A program made the position numbers and the translations under genes. This document shows positions 35,101 through 43,816 of a stretch of DNA of 64,000 nt, in pieces. The DNA is from CAZKBP01 sp964551015 (GTDB taxonomy: Bacteria > Bacteroidota > Bacteroidia > Cytophagales > Microscillaceae). Under the pieces are notes generated by a model. That model ran no database searches. It saw only the letters and a list, made by a program, of their open reading frames with translations, and had not been told where the DNA came from. The stretch covers positions 124,001 to 188,000 of the forward strand of contig CAZKBP010000004.1 of the NCBI GenBank assembly GCA_964551015.1. Direction: 5' to 3'. Positions within the stretch are counted from its first letter, which is position 1; every line of letters starts with the position of its first letter.

Positions 35101-35796
35101 TTTTTGACCATCGAAAAGATAAAGCAGATTATCATCTGTACCTACGAGCGTGAGTTTTTTGTTGGGATCAAACACGAGAGAAGTATTGATGATTTGATTG
35201 GATAACCATTGCCCAGCTTTAAAAGGAACCAGTTTACCATCTTTTAGGTACTGAAGTCCTCGGTGGGCACTATTCACAAATACACGCTCTTGGTGAAGAA
35301 ACATGCCCCGAAAGCGATCTCCCTGCGTGGCCATCCAGTAGTTTTCCACTTTCTTGGTAGCTTGGGATACCGCAAAAACGACCCTTTCCGAGTAAAAATA
35401 CACTTTATCCTTTGTACTCAACACGTGCGTAATTTCACCAAAGTCTTTGTTGGCGTAAGAGATGGATTTGTAGGTTCGTTTTCCGAACAGGTTTGTACTG
35501 AGATAGCCAAAATTTTCGCTACAGCCGACATAGATCGTCCCGTCTTGGCTTTTGGTAAGCGCGTAAGGCGTACTGAGTGTATTGATGATTTTCCAATGAA
35601 CCCCATCGTAAGTAATGACGCCCTTGGTATTGGCAAAATACATGATACCCTCCGACCCTTGGATGGCGGAAAAATTTTGATTGTCTGTATTAGAAATCGG
35701 AGATTGATAACTATGGAGGAAAAAATCCCCTTTTTGGGCAAAAACAGAGGATAAGCCAATCAGAATAAGGGTAATAAGTAAGGTAAAGCTCCTCAT
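32173..35796 (-). CDS. Giant hybrid-less sensor: two beta-propellers, Y_Y_Y, histidine kinase
   Basis: 1207 residues with a signal peptide (about 1-21). Regulator-propeller repeats fill 25-770 (GIMYFANTKGVITYDGVHW, GGLWICNANGITRA), interrupted by a charged Glu/Arg/Lys linker (about 390-475). A Y_Y_Y domain (about 800-860; EEEWSEWDNES) precedes a TM helix near 866-888 and a coiled coil. Then HisKA with the phospho-acceptor His in SSHDLRGPISRL (about 983), and HATPase with LLENLLENAIQF, VTDNGLGIPPEHQDQIF and GNGLGLYLVKKATEKLGG. No receiver or AraC domain, so a separate response regulator is needed; none is adjacent. Paralogous to the next gene. Confidence 0.9.
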   Translation of the reverse strand: MRSFTLLITLILIGLSSVFAQKGDFFLHSYQSPISNTDNQNFSAIQGSEGIMYFANTKGVITYDGVHWKIINTLSTPYALTKSQDGTIYVGCSENFGYLSTNLFGKRTYKSISYANKDFGEITHVLSTKDKVYFYSERVVFAVSQATKKVENYWMATQGDRFRGMFLHQERVFVNSAHRGLQYLKDGKLVPFKAGQWLSNQIINTSLVFDPNKKLTLVGTDDNLLYLFDGQKFEPYEIEAQSYLEESLLTNGINLSDQTFVLSTLSGGCLIIHKPTGKTEHTINYQTGLSDDEVLSICKDQYGGLWICNANGITRADVELPILRYSGYPGLEGEITAVSELDKTLYVGTSEGVFYLAKVDKFDQIVTLIKKEKEIRVVKRNIRTTIKVKDQEPEPEPDQEENPDIPKLGEILDKIQEDPDMSERKRQRLERRAQRKARKELKRLEKEEEETEVDENEERKNNDPTTVALDTLTVVEEVPVETRSQRQINTEYVDTPIKLKETYALQSIPYIFNKVEGISVKCKQLLPFLDNMLVATTLGLYEITENTSSRLILRDASINYIYASPQDKERFYVATDRGLISILYQDDIWKITHRLTDFGDSQKAIHSVVQEGAYLWLGGDTHIYRVKLDARGNPEGFKKYDLPNDFVENAVVRVINKVPVFILSSGIYTYDQVKDDLVRDKDLIRFFNPRSPIIYAQPDYTWIKPLDGPWIDVQRENAIPKEQTVFLSFFSDIQNIYVGQRQNIWVVGDNALYKIKAEARMDFDRRFHILISRARHKKTDLPLEGLRLPYQKNSIKLELAAPFFLREAEIQYQYRLEGLEEEWSEWDNESDIFAILPSGDYKLRVRAKNIFGQLSEEKVFAFAIARPFWQAYWFILIVIVSTGGIFYGLIKLRTRALTRANQRLEIKVDEKTKEISQQKQQLEVAFHEISEQKNQIQLTNRELKKVNLTLEQKVEERTAKLKATLFQLLQTNKELDTFIYRSSHDLRGPISRLIGLVNLAKMEDDRASILKNLNLIEFTAKRMSKMLDKLMNVHSINSDSTDYERFDLQNFLDDMRNRLKDIPGSDAVYIIFKIEGKPEAYTDEVLLGVILENLLENAIQFQDPSPEVFSIVKLNVESDADHIYLNVTDNGLGIPPEHQDQIFDMFHRASERSQGNGLGLYLVKKATEKLGGRIEFKSESGNVTSFRVILPQHQAQEEAPEPVLIGS

Positions 35797-36050
35797 GGAT
35801 GCTACATTTCTTTGTGGAGATAATACTCGTATTGGGTGTAATGCCTTCTAAGTTTTGGTCTGCTTGGAGATGCTAGTGATGCCCCTCTCTTCGGAGCTTA
35901 ACTACCAATTTTCCCCCAGCATTTTCTTATCCAGACACTTCGTAGTCGTATCAGAGAGTCCAGAGAAGAAAAGACCATAGAAACCTGTTCTATACTTTCT
36001 TGGTAAAGTTTGTGGCAATTTTAAGATGAGATGGAGACTATACCCTATGG

Positions 36051-36083
36051 TTGGTATTTTATACAAGATGAACAATAATTTTG
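36051..36083 (+). promoter_or_regulatory. Orphan Bacteroidota promoter
   Basis: TTGG at 36051-36054 and an exact -7 TAATTTTG at 36076-36083, 22 bp after TTG, the same spacing as the promoter at 52731-52763. The predicted start is about 36089. The transcript would begin at or in a 9-bp stem (TTATATGCC/GGCATATAA, 36088-36096 and 36113-36121). No plus-strand gene lies downstream for 7.7 kb. Confidence 0.4.
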
Positions 36084-36228
36084 CCGATTATATGCCATAG
36101 GAGAGGAAAAGGGGCATATAAGCACGAAACCCTACCTCACTAATCTTACCTTGTAAGAAAAAATTGTAATTTGAAGATTTGGCTTTTGTCCAAGGTTGAG
36201 GCGAATCAAGAATGAATGTTCAAACCTG

Positions 36229-36278
36229 TAGTAAGGCCAATCCATCCTCTAGCCCACCGTCCACAGACAACGGTCCGC
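36229..36278 (+). repeat. Fragment of dispersed CCAATCCATCC / GTCCACAG module
   Basis: GCCAATCCATCC then three 7-bp units CGTCCAC, AGACAAC, GGTCCGC (36258-36278). It matches the start of the array at 47248-47352. Confidence 0.7.
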
Positions 36279-36361
36279 AGAATAGAGCCTGTTTCTGTGT
36301 CTGAATTAGAATCTACCTTTGTATTAAAGATATGGATTTGCATCAAACTGGACAGCCTTCT

Positions 36362-39300
36362 CTAGACTTTAGGGCGAAAGCCAACCACCAGAATATCATC
36401 TAACTGCCTTAGGTCGCCCTGCCATGCTTCTATGGTTTGTTTGAAGACAGCTTTTTGCTCGGCACCACAGCGGTGTGCGGCCTCTTTTAGGAGTGTACGA
36501 AAACGGCGTCGCATGAATTTGCGATTTTCTGGTCCTCCAAATTGGTCAATATAACCGTCTGAGGTCATGTAACAGTACATATCTTCCTCCAAGGGTAGAT
36601 GATGATTGTGGAAGCGTTTTTCTCCTTGTTGAAAACCACCAATCGCCAAACGGTCTGCCTTGATTACTTCTACCTTGCCGTCTTTGACGAAGTAAAGTGG
36701 GTTATGTGCCCCCGCAAAGGTCAACTGCTTATGCGCTTCATCAATCACACAGATAGAAATATCCATGCCATCGGATTGTGATTTTTCGCGGTCGGTTTGT
36801 TTAAGCGCTTTGATCACGCCCTTATCCAAGTGATACAGAATATCAGCTGGGTCTACAATGTGTCTCTCGTGAATAATCTGGTGCAAGAGCGAATCTCCGA
36901 TCATGGACATAAACGCGCCGGGTACGCCGTGTCCCGTACAATCAGCGACGATGATAATTTTAAGCCCAGCTTTTTCGCCAAACCAATAAAAATCACCGCT
37001 CACCACGTCTCGCGGTTTGAATAAGATAAAACTATCGTTGAGCGAGGCGTAGATCGTTTTTTCATAAGGGAGAATAGCATCCTGAATGCGTTTGGCGTAG
37101 CGAATGCTGTCGGTAATGTCTTTATTTTTCTTTTTAATTTCGGTAAAAGCCACCTCCAATTGTTCTTTTTGCAGGGCAATTTCTGTTGTTTTGAGATCCA
37201 CCTTTTGTTCCAATCTCCGATTAGCCGCCGCCAGGGCATTGGTACGTACCTTCAGGAAGGTAATCACGAGCAATAAGACCAATAAAATGGCTCCTAGGTA
37301 AAACCACCAAGTTTCCCAGTAGGGCGGTTTGACCTCTACGGCGTAAGTCACCTCCTCACTTTCTTGTCCGAAGATATTTTTGGCTTTGAAACGTAGTGTG
37401 TAGCTCCCACTTGGCAAGTAAGGAAAAGAGAAAGAGGGCTGACTACTCCAGGCAGACCACTCGCCACCCAATTCTTCAACCTGATATTGATACTCGGTAG
37501 CAGATTCACTAAGATAAAAAGGAGAAGCGATCTCTACACGGAAGGCATTTCGCTTATAGTCTAGTTGTAAATCTTTGACAGGTAATGGTCGGCCTTGCAA
37601 GTCTTTAACACTGCGTACAAAAATGCGGAAATCAGCCGGGCGGTAGAGCTGTGCATCTACTTTTACACGATAAAGCGCTTGATCGTTGATGATCCAAATA
37701 TTTTTATCTTGATCCACGTAAATATCTTCAATATCTCGGAAAAGGCTTAAAAAACTACTCCGATATTGATCAGAAGCTTCTAGGTCGTGAATGTTCTCCC
37801 AGCGAGATTCTGGGCGAGTCCAGGTATAGCCCGCCTGATGAAAAAGGACAGTAGAACGAGGATTGAAATATTTTTGCCAATCCGTATTCAGAAAGAGCGT
37901 ATCTTTCTGGTCGTCGTAGGTGTAGATGCCATCAGAGGTAAAAAAAGTAGGTTGGTTTTGAATAAGCCTTACCACAATACTTTCGGCATAATTATGAGGG
38001 AAATCATGTTTCTGAGAGCGAATGGGTTTTCCTTCTTGATTTAACTCGATTCTAAAGATTTGATTCTCGCCACCAAGCCACAGCACTTGATCATCTCCCG
38101 TAATGGAATGAATGCTAAAATCTACCACATCTCTGAGCTTTTCGGAAACCTCCCAGACCCCATTTTTATACACTAAAAATACTAAGCCTTGCGCCGTACC
38201 CACGTAAAATCGTTCTGGCTTTACCTCGGATTGGAAGATAAAATGGACATTATCTTCGCTGATGATCGGGCGCGCCTGTTGGTTTTCTACTTCATACAAG
38301 CCGATATTAGTGGCTACCAAGATTTTATTACCAAAGGGCAGTAATTGGGCGCACTTGGCTTTGAGTCCGGGGATTTTTTTATATACATAAGGAATAGATT
38401 GCAGGGCATACGCTTTCCTAAGATTCTTGGCAATGTATTGGTAGGTGGTTTGGGTGCGGAAGACAGGGTCTTTTTCCTCTTTTTGAAGGCTGGAGGTCAT
38501 CACCAAGTCTTCTTCTTCCTCTTCTTCCTCCTCCTCCTCTTCTTCAACTTCTTTACCTTTCTGTTCTCTTCTTTCTCTCTTTCGCTCCGCTCGTCTCTCG
38601 CGGCGTTCGGCTCTTTTGCGGGCGCGTTCGGCTATCTTTTCTTCGTCTCGGGGGCCAAAGATGGCCTGCCAGAATCTAGACCCTCGCTCTCGTTCTTTGA
38701 GTTTGGTGATTTGAACGGTCTTCTCGATGGTGGTTTGTACTTCGGTGAGCTTTTCTCTTTCCTGCTTTACGATTGTAATCAGGTCTTCGTAGGCTCTTAC
38801 TTTTTCTAGATAGAATAGCCCTTCACTGGTGGCTACGTATAAGACGCCATCCGCCTTGAGGAGAGTCGTAATTTTGCCTTCTAGTCCGGGATATTCGGCA
38901 AAATTTTGAATAGGAAGGTTGATATCAGCACGGCTAATGCTATATTCAGTGCAGAGCCAAAGCCCCCCGTGCTGATCTAAGGACATGGCCAGTACCTCAT
39001 CATCAGGTAGCCCTGTCTGGTAATTGACCGTTTGAATGGTTTGATGCGTTTCTTTATCAATAATTAAACAGCCTCCCGAAACCGTGGCGAGGGCAAATTT
39101 GTCCTCAGAAATATCCATAAGAGAACTGAACAAATTCTCCGTCACATAATCTTGTGCCTCAAATTCGTAGGGACTAAATACAAAGCCTGTGTATAGATAA
39201 AGCTGGTTACTCGTACTACCAATGAGCACGTGAATCCGATCATAATTTGTGTAGGAGTTGATGTATTCTTGGGCAAAGATTTCGCCCTTTTGCACCATTT

Positions 39301-39874
39301 TTAGTTCATCTCCTTCTATTTTGTGCAATCCTTTTCCGGTAATATTCAGATAGATTTCTTGGCGACACATGAACACGCCAGCATAAGGTTCGCCCTTACG
39401 GGCAATCCAAACTTTTTCTACCTTTTGCGTCTCGAGGGAGACTCGATAGAGCACCTCATCTGAATAAAAAAAGGCGTGTTGGTAGTTAACTAGAATTTGC
39501 TTGATTTCACCAAAAGCTTGGTTTGCATCCGAGATGGAAACATATTTTTTGCGCCCCCATATATTCTCTTCCATGTAGCCAAAGCTTCCCTTGCAGCCTA
39601 CGTACACTTTATGACTGATGGCCGTATCAATAGCCAAAGAATAGGGAGTGGTGAGGGTATTACTGATTTCCCAACGCACGCCGTCATACGTGATAATTCC
39701 TTTGGTATTGGCAAAATACATCACGCCCTGCTCGTCTTGCAGCGCGGCAACATTGTGGTGGCTTGTATTAGAGATAGGATTGTAATAATTATAAAGGTAC
39801 AGATCGCCATTTTGTGCCCACAGGTTGGCCAAATGAAGCCAAAAACCAGTCAAGAGTAAAAGCCTGATTCTCAT
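36362..39874 (-). CDS. Giant sensor: two beta-propellers, Y_Y_Y, SpoIIE-type phosphatase
   Basis: 1170 residues, paralogous to the preceding gene over about 900 residues (both start with PISNT, GVMYFANTKGIITYDGVRW-like motifs). A propeller region with an Arg/Glu low-complexity linker, including a run of about 13 Glu (about 440-460), precedes a Y_Y_Y domain and one TM helix near 850-872. A coiled coil then leads to a PP2C/SpoIIE domain (about 948-1168) with VSGDFYWFG, VADCTGHGVPGAFMSM, DGMDISICVID, TSDGYIDQFGG and DDILVVGF. The output is Ser/Thr dephosphorylation of an unknown partner, not phosphotransfer. Extracytoplasmic sensing is inferred from the signal peptide. Confidence 0.9.
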   Translation of the reverse strand: MRIRLLLLTGFWLHLANLWAQNGDLYLYNYYNPISNTSHHNVAALQDEQGVMYFANTKGIITYDGVRWEISNTLTTPYSLAIDTAISHKVYVGCKGSFGYMEENIWGRKKYVSISDANQAFGEIKQILVNYQHAFFYSDEVLYRVSLETQKVEKVWIARKGEPYAGVFMCRQEIYLNITGKGLHKIEGDELKMVQKGEIFAQEYINSYTNYDRIHVLIGSTSNQLYLYTGFVFSPYEFEAQDYVTENLFSSLMDISEDKFALATVSGGCLIIDKETHQTIQTVNYQTGLPDDEVLAMSLDQHGGLWLCTEYSISRADINLPIQNFAEYPGLEGKITTLLKADGVLYVATSEGLFYLEKVRAYEDLITIVKQEREKLTEVQTTIEKTVQITKLKERERGSRFWQAIFGPRDEEKIAERARKRAERRERRAERKRERREQKGKEVEEEEEEEEEEEEDLVMTSSLQKEEKDPVFRTQTTYQYIAKNLRKAYALQSIPYVYKKIPGLKAKCAQLLPFGNKILVATNIGLYEVENQQARPIISEDNVHFIFQSEVKPERFYVGTAQGLVFLVYKNGVWEVSEKLRDVVDFSIHSITGDDQVLWLGGENQIFRIELNQEGKPIRSQKHDFPHNYAESIVVRLIQNQPTFFTSDGIYTYDDQKDTLFLNTDWQKYFNPRSTVLFHQAGYTWTRPESRWENIHDLEASDQYRSSFLSLFRDIEDIYVDQDKNIWIINDQALYRVKVDAQLYRPADFRIFVRSVKDLQGRPLPVKDLQLDYKRNAFRVEIASPFYLSESATEYQYQVEELGGEWSAWSSQPSFSFPYLPSGSYTLRFKAKNIFGQESEEVTYAVEVKPPYWETWWFYLGAILLVLLLVITFLKVRTNALAAANRRLEQKVDLKTTEIALQKEQLEVAFTEIKKKNKDITDSIRYAKRIQDAILPYEKTIYASLNDSFILFKPRDVVSGDFYWFGEKAGLKIIIVADCTGHGVPGAFMSMIGDSLLHQIIHERHIVDPADILYHLDKGVIKALKQTDREKSQSDGMDISICVIDEAHKQLTFAGAHNPLYFVKDGKVEVIKADRLAIGGFQQGEKRFHNHHLPLEEDMYCYMTSDGYIDQFGGPENRKFMRRRFRTLLKEAAHRCGAEQKAVFKQTIEAWQGDLRQLDDILVVGFRPKV

Positions 39875-40113
39875 ATAGATGCCATAAATCTTTAAGGATA
39901 ATTGAGGGAAATGCCTTAGTAGCGTAGGTCGGTGTTCCGTTTAAGTCCAAAAAGTGGCAAAATCAGTGCCCCCACTTACACGGGTAAGCTTCACTTCTGA
40001 CTCAAAACTTACAGGGTAGCTTAGAGATGAAAGATTGAAGATTCAAGGAGGGAGAAACTCAGGATTTGCAGAGGGGAGACTCGAGAATGGGTAATTCCCT
40101 TGCGTGAAGGCTT

Positions 40114-40776
40114 TTACTGGCCATCTTCGAGCCTTTTCATATACTCCAAGAAGATTTTCGGCTCTTCTTCTGGGTCGGGTTCCGTGTTTTGATCCATCCA
40201 ATGAAAATAAGATTCAGGTAAATCCCAATCTCGAAAGAAATAAGCAAAACCTAAACCCGCAATGCCCCCTGCCCAGTGCGACTCCCAAGAGATACCTACC
40301 TGGTTAGGAACCAAACCCGCGAGCATACCACTGTAGAGCAAGATCATCAGAAAAGAGAAAGCCAAGTAACGGCGGTCTTTACGGAAAAAGCCACTAAAAA
40401 ACAGAAAACTGGCATAGCCATAAACTATGCCACTCGCACCAATGTGGTAAGATTCGCGAGCAAAGCACCAAGTCCAGAAACCCGTGCTGATAAAAAGCCA
40501 GAAGGTGAGGGGATAAGCGGTTTTGGGGAAGCTATGAAAGATAAAGGCCATCAAGATAAACAGTGGAAAAGTATTGGAAACCAAGTGTATCCAGTCACCG
40601 TGTACCAAAGGGGCAGTCAAAACCCCAATCAACCCTTCGGCACGCAGTGGGTAAATTCCCAAAGCCACGAAACGAATTCCCAGTATTTCTTCGGTAATTT
40701 TGACCAACCAAATGACCAGTACGAAAATTAATCCGGGCTTGAGGCTCGCCCAAATCGTGGGTTCTTCTCTCTTCAT
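40114..40776 (-). CDS. Rhomboid family intramembrane serine protease
   Basis: 220 residues, six TM helices. Catalytic Ser in GASGIVYG (Ser in the GxSG of TM4, about residue 114) and His in SHWAGGIAGLGFAY (TM6, about 166) form the rhomboid dyad. The HxxxN region of the L1 loop is visible as HLVSNTFPLFIL. It cleaves transmembrane substrates in the inner membrane. It is the last gene of a minus-strand run and follows an unrecognised membrane protein by 23 bp, suggesting an operon and possibly its substrate or partner (inference). Confidence 0.9.
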   Translation of the reverse strand: MKREEPTIWASLKPGLIFVLVIWLVKITEEILGIRFVALGIYPLRAEGLIGVLTAPLVHGDWIHLVSNTFPLFILMAFIFHSFPKTAYPLTFWLFISTGFWTWCFARESYHIGASGIVYGYASFLFFSGFFRKDRRYLAFSFLMILLYSGMLAGLVPNQVGISWESHWAGGIAGLGFAYFFRDWDLPESYFHWMDQNTEPDPEEEPKIFLEYMKRLEDGQ

Positions 40777-40799
40777 AGCATATTATTTCGTGAATTTTC

Positions 40800-41792
40800 T
40801 CAACCCTCCGCCGAAGACTCGGACTGGGTGCTGTAACGGTAGTTACGAACTGGTCCTGAGGAACTGAGATTGACCGCCTTTTTAAGTGAATCATACCAAA
40901 AGGGAGCCCCAAAGCTAATGGCAATCGCGGTAATGAGCCAACCTGCGATGGTTTTGAACACGTGGTAGGGCGAGCTGGCGAACTCAGCCCAACTTTCTTG
41001 GCTCCAACCCATACCTAGGAAGGTTTGTACTTGGCTCAAATCTTTTTTCAATACTTGCCCCATTTGTTGGTAGAGAGAGTCCGTTCTGCTTTGACCCAAC
41101 GAGTCGTTTTCAAAAGGAGAGGTGGCTTGCCTTTCTAGGTTCAAGTTAGGATTATCAGCAATGAAAGCGCGTGCTTGTTCTGTGATTTGTGCTCTGACCT
41201 TGGGATCATAAGAGAGTTTGTTGACGATATTAAAAGTGTTTGCGTTAAAGGCAATGCTGATGACGACGCCAATGATAATGGCAATGTAGCGAGTTTTGCG
41301 CTTGTACCAGCCTTTGGCTCGATCTTGAACGGCATTGTACCACTCTTCTAACTCTTTTTTAAATAAATCCAGGTTTGATCCAGCATTAGTAACGAGAGAC
41401 AAAAGTAAGCTGCGGGTTTCGCTACCCTCTGGGAAAATGTCTTTGATGCGCTGCTCAATACCATCGAGGCTTTCGCGGTAGTTTTGGCCGTTGGTCAGGA
41501 TATGTACGATAATTTGTGAAAACATATCGTGACTTAGCTTAGAAGGGAGGCGGTTTTTCTTGCCATCTATGGTAAATTTCTTGAAAAGAGGATTTTCCAT
41601 AAATGAGTTAATGAGGTCAGGGTTTTGCTTATTGGAGTCGCAGAGCATCGTATTCAAGGCCTGAACTAGATTTTTGCCCTTAAGATTGAGCAACATAATG
41701 ATCCATTCATTGATGATCGTACCCAACAGACTCAATAAAAGATAAATAAAAATCGTACCGATGATAATTCCCAGTATTTCCAGACTATTCAT
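40800..41792 (-). CDS. Unrecognised membrane protein, operon partner of the rhomboid
   Basis: 330 residues. TM helices at about 5-30, 167-186 and 277-296. Between the first two is a soluble alpha-helical domain (NLVQALNTMLCDSN...SHDMFSQIIVHIL) with conserved-looking LPSKLSHDMF. The third segment follows a low-complexity linker. No known family; conserved hypothetical proteins of this plan occur in other bacteria (from memory, not checked). Position directly upstream of the rhomboid suggests a shared function. Confidence 0.6.
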   Translation of the reverse strand: MNSLEILGIIIGTIFIYLLLSLLGTIINEWIIMLLNLKGKNLVQALNTMLCDSNKQNPDLINSFMENPLFKKFTIDGKKNRLPSKLSHDMFSQIIVHILTNGQNYRESLDGIEQRIKDIFPEGSETRSLLLSLVTNAGSNLDLFKKELEEWYNAVQDRAKGWYKRKTRYIAIIIGVVISIAFNANTFNIVNKLSYDPKVRAQITEQARAFIADNPNLNLERQATSPFENDSLGQSRTDSLYQQMGQVLKKDLSQVQTFLGMGWSQESWAEFASSPYHVFKTIAGWLITAIAISFGAPFWYDSLKKAVNLSSSGPVRNYRYSTQSESSAEG

Positions 41793-41882
41793 GTGCTTAG
41801 AAATTGAAGTTGACTTTTACTTGCGCAAGATTTATAAAAAATTTTAAGGCACAAAGCATAAATACAATTCCTTCCATCGTGC

Positions 41883-42449
41883 TCAGGATTCTCGATAGAT
41901 CAAATAATGGAAGTCATCGTCGTTTTCGTGTAACTTTCTAAGCTCCAAAGAGAGATAAAATAGAATGCCTCCTAGGGCAATCGTGTGAATAGCGATAAAA
42001 TAAGTTGCCATCACAGCTCCGGCAAAGGGATTCAGTATAATTAGAATTCCTAATACAATGGAAAGCAAAGCACATAAAACCCAGAAAAAACGATGCCAAG
42101 GGGTGATAAAGGCATAAATCAACTGTATCACGCCTAATAATATAGACCATGTGCCCAGCACAAACAACAACAAAGCAGCCGCTTCCACCGGATAAGCCAC
42201 CAGAATAAAGCCAATGACCACATCCAACAAGCCCTCTAAAAACCACAGACTCCAGTAGCGGTAGTATCGACGATAAAGAAATGATCCTACCACCAAAAAT
42301 ATTCCCGCCACGAGGATCATTACACCCAAGAAAAGTGCTATTACAACAATGGCTTTGCCCGGAAAGATCAGAGCCAAAATGCCTAGTAGTACGAGCAATG
42401 TCCCCTTAGCCGACCATAACCACCAATTTTTGAAAGGTTTTAGTTCCAT
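41883..42449 (-). CDS. HdeD/DUF308-like small membrane protein
   Basis: 188 residues with six TM helices arranged as an internal duplication. The repeated motif ALIFPGKAIVVIALFLGVMILVAG and VLGILIILNPFAGAVMATYFIA is characteristic of DUF308/HdeD. In E. coli HdeD is linked to acid resistance; the role here is unknown. It lies 63 bp after the AI-2E family gene in the same orientation, probably co-transcribed. Confidence 0.85.
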   Translation of the reverse strand: MELKPFKNWWLWSAKGTLLVLLGILALIFPGKAIVVIALFLGVMILVAGIFLVVGSFLYRRYYRYWSLWFLEGLLDVVIGFILVAYPVEAAALLLFVLGTWSILLGVIQLIYAFITPWHRFFWVLCALLSIVLGILIILNPFAGAVMATYFIAIHTIALGGILFYLSLELRKLHENDDDFHYLIYRES

Positions 42450-42512
42450 GATTTTGTTTGTGTTTGTAAGCGATGATTTGTATTATTTTTTCAGCCTCTA
42501 ATTATGAATTCT

Positions 42513-43628
42513 TTATATCTTATTCTGATTGCTCAACAAAATACTGATATGCTTATGCCGGTTTGAGTTACTTAGAATGATATTCAAACTGGCCGTCAAG
42601 GGGACGGAGAGAATCATTCCTACAAACCCCCAAACTACCCCCCAAACAAACAGACAAAGCAAGACCACTAAGATATTCAAGTTCAAGCGGTCACCCATGA
42701 TTTTGGGTTCTACGATATTGCCTGAGGCAAATTGAATAGATACCAAAAGCACCGATACCACGCTCGCTATCCAAATATGGTCATAGAACTGAAAAAAGGC
42801 TAATAAAACCGGAGGGATCGAAGCCAAAATGGGGCCAATCGATGGGATATAATTCAAGACAAAGGCCAAAAAGCCCCAAACAATCGGAAAATCTAGACCA
42901 AACAAGGTAGCGGTAAGCCACACCGCCAATCCCGTACCCACGCTAATGAGCGTCTTGAGCCAAAGATAGGCTTGAATCTGAGCCGCGATGGAGTTGACAA
43001 TATCTTCGCTCTTGTCTTCGCTCATCCCTTGGGTACACATGAAGCTATAAATCTTTTCTTTTAAGAATTTGCGACTCAAGAGGATAAACATCAAAAACAA
43101 AAGCATCACCAGCAAATCTGAGAAGAACATAAAAAAAGAACCCAGCCCCTTATTGATCGTATTAATGACCGAAGACGGATTGAGCAGGCTAAATAAATTA
43201 CGACCTTCACTTTTAGAAATTTCTTCTTTGATACTAAAGCCAAAATTCACCTCCGTAAAAGAAGAGACATTCGTTACGATCTCTTGCACCCTTGGTTTGT
43301 ACTTCCCAACATCTTCACTGACCGAGCGCCCTGCACTATATAGCAAGAGACTAAAAACCGTCAGCACCAAAAAAATTCCCACGAAAATAATCAGGCTTCC
43401 CCAGCTTTCGGGTATGCCTTGTTCGTGCAAATAAACCAAGACCGGAGAAAGTAACACCCCCAAGAGCACCGCGATCACAAACGGAATCATAAAAGACTGG
43501 GTCAATTGGAGAATGTAGCCAATCCCAATAATGGCTAATACGGCCAGGTAAAAATTCTGTGCACGTAGTTGGTCCTGCAGTTTTTCTGTGCTTTTCTCTT
43601 CGGTTTCGGTGTTTTCCAGAAGGCTCAT
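42513..43628 (-). CDS. AI-2E family transporter (PF01594 permease)
   Basis: 371 residues, eight TM helices. The family C-terminal signature is visible: FLAFVLNYIPSIGPILASIPPVLLA, FASGNIVEPKIMGDRLNL and GFVGMILSVPLTA. Members transport varied small molecules (Na+/H+ antiport, exporter of AI-2 in E. coli TqsA); substrate unknown. It is the first gene of the minus-strand cluster, divergent from DUF4293. Confidence 0.9.
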   Translation of the reverse strand: MSLLENTETEEKSTEKLQDQLRAQNFYLAVLAIIGIGYILQLTQSFMIPFVIAVLLGVLLSPVLVYLHEQGIPESWGSLIIFVGIFLVLTVFSLLLYSAGRSVSEDVGKYKPRVQEIVTNVSSFTEVNFGFSIKEEISKSEGRNLFSLLNPSSVINTINKGLGSFFMFFSDLLVMLLFLMFILLSRKFLKEKIYSFMCTQGMSEDKSEDIVNSIAAQIQAYLWLKTLISVGTGLAVWLTATLFGLDFPIVWGFLAFVLNYIPSIGPILASIPPVLLAFFQFYDHIWIASVVSVLLVSIQFASGNIVEPKIMGDRLNLNILVVLLCLFVWGVVWGFVGMILSVPLTASLNIILSNSNRHKHISILLSNQNKI

Positions 43629-43696
43629 AAGGTTAGCATGATTTTTTTAAAAATGGAAATTAATAAACTTTACGAGACAAAACCACCGCCTCGTCC

Positions 43697-43704
43697 CAAA
43701 TTTA
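43697..43704 (-). promoter_or_regulatory. -7 element of the AI-2E family gene
   Basis: Exact TAAATTTG on the minus strand, about 69 bp before the start codon at 43628. No strong -33. Confidence 0.4.
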
Positions 43705-43783
43705 AAGAAATTAATGTTTCTCCCTAAGAAAAATGAACCAGAGCGATAAAATTGGGTGATTAGGTATCTTGAGGAAAATATGT

Positions 43784-43791
43784 AATTTTGC
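43784..43791 (+). promoter_or_regulatory. -7 element of the DUF4293 gene
   Basis: Exact TAATTTTG on plus, 25 bp before the ATG at 43817. No strong -33. Confidence 0.4.
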
Positions 43792-43816
43792 CTCAGCAAA
43801 CGAAAGCAACAAACGA

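Larger units (their letters stand above)
35797..36361. other. 565-bp intergenic region with orphan promoter and repeat fragment
   Basis: Between the two giant sensors. It holds a plus-strand promoter match at 36051-36083, a 9-bp inverted repeat at 36088-36121 and a repeat fragment at 36229-36278. No coding frame of note is present on either strand. The upstream regulatory region of the histidine-kinase gene must also lie here, but is not recognisable. Confidence 0.5.

Noticed and set aside
34304..38809. Ser- or Phe-rich plus-strand frames inside the giant sensors (for example 38345-38809)
   Set aside because: They are antisense shadows of the Glu/Arg-rich linkers of the minus-strand sensor genes.
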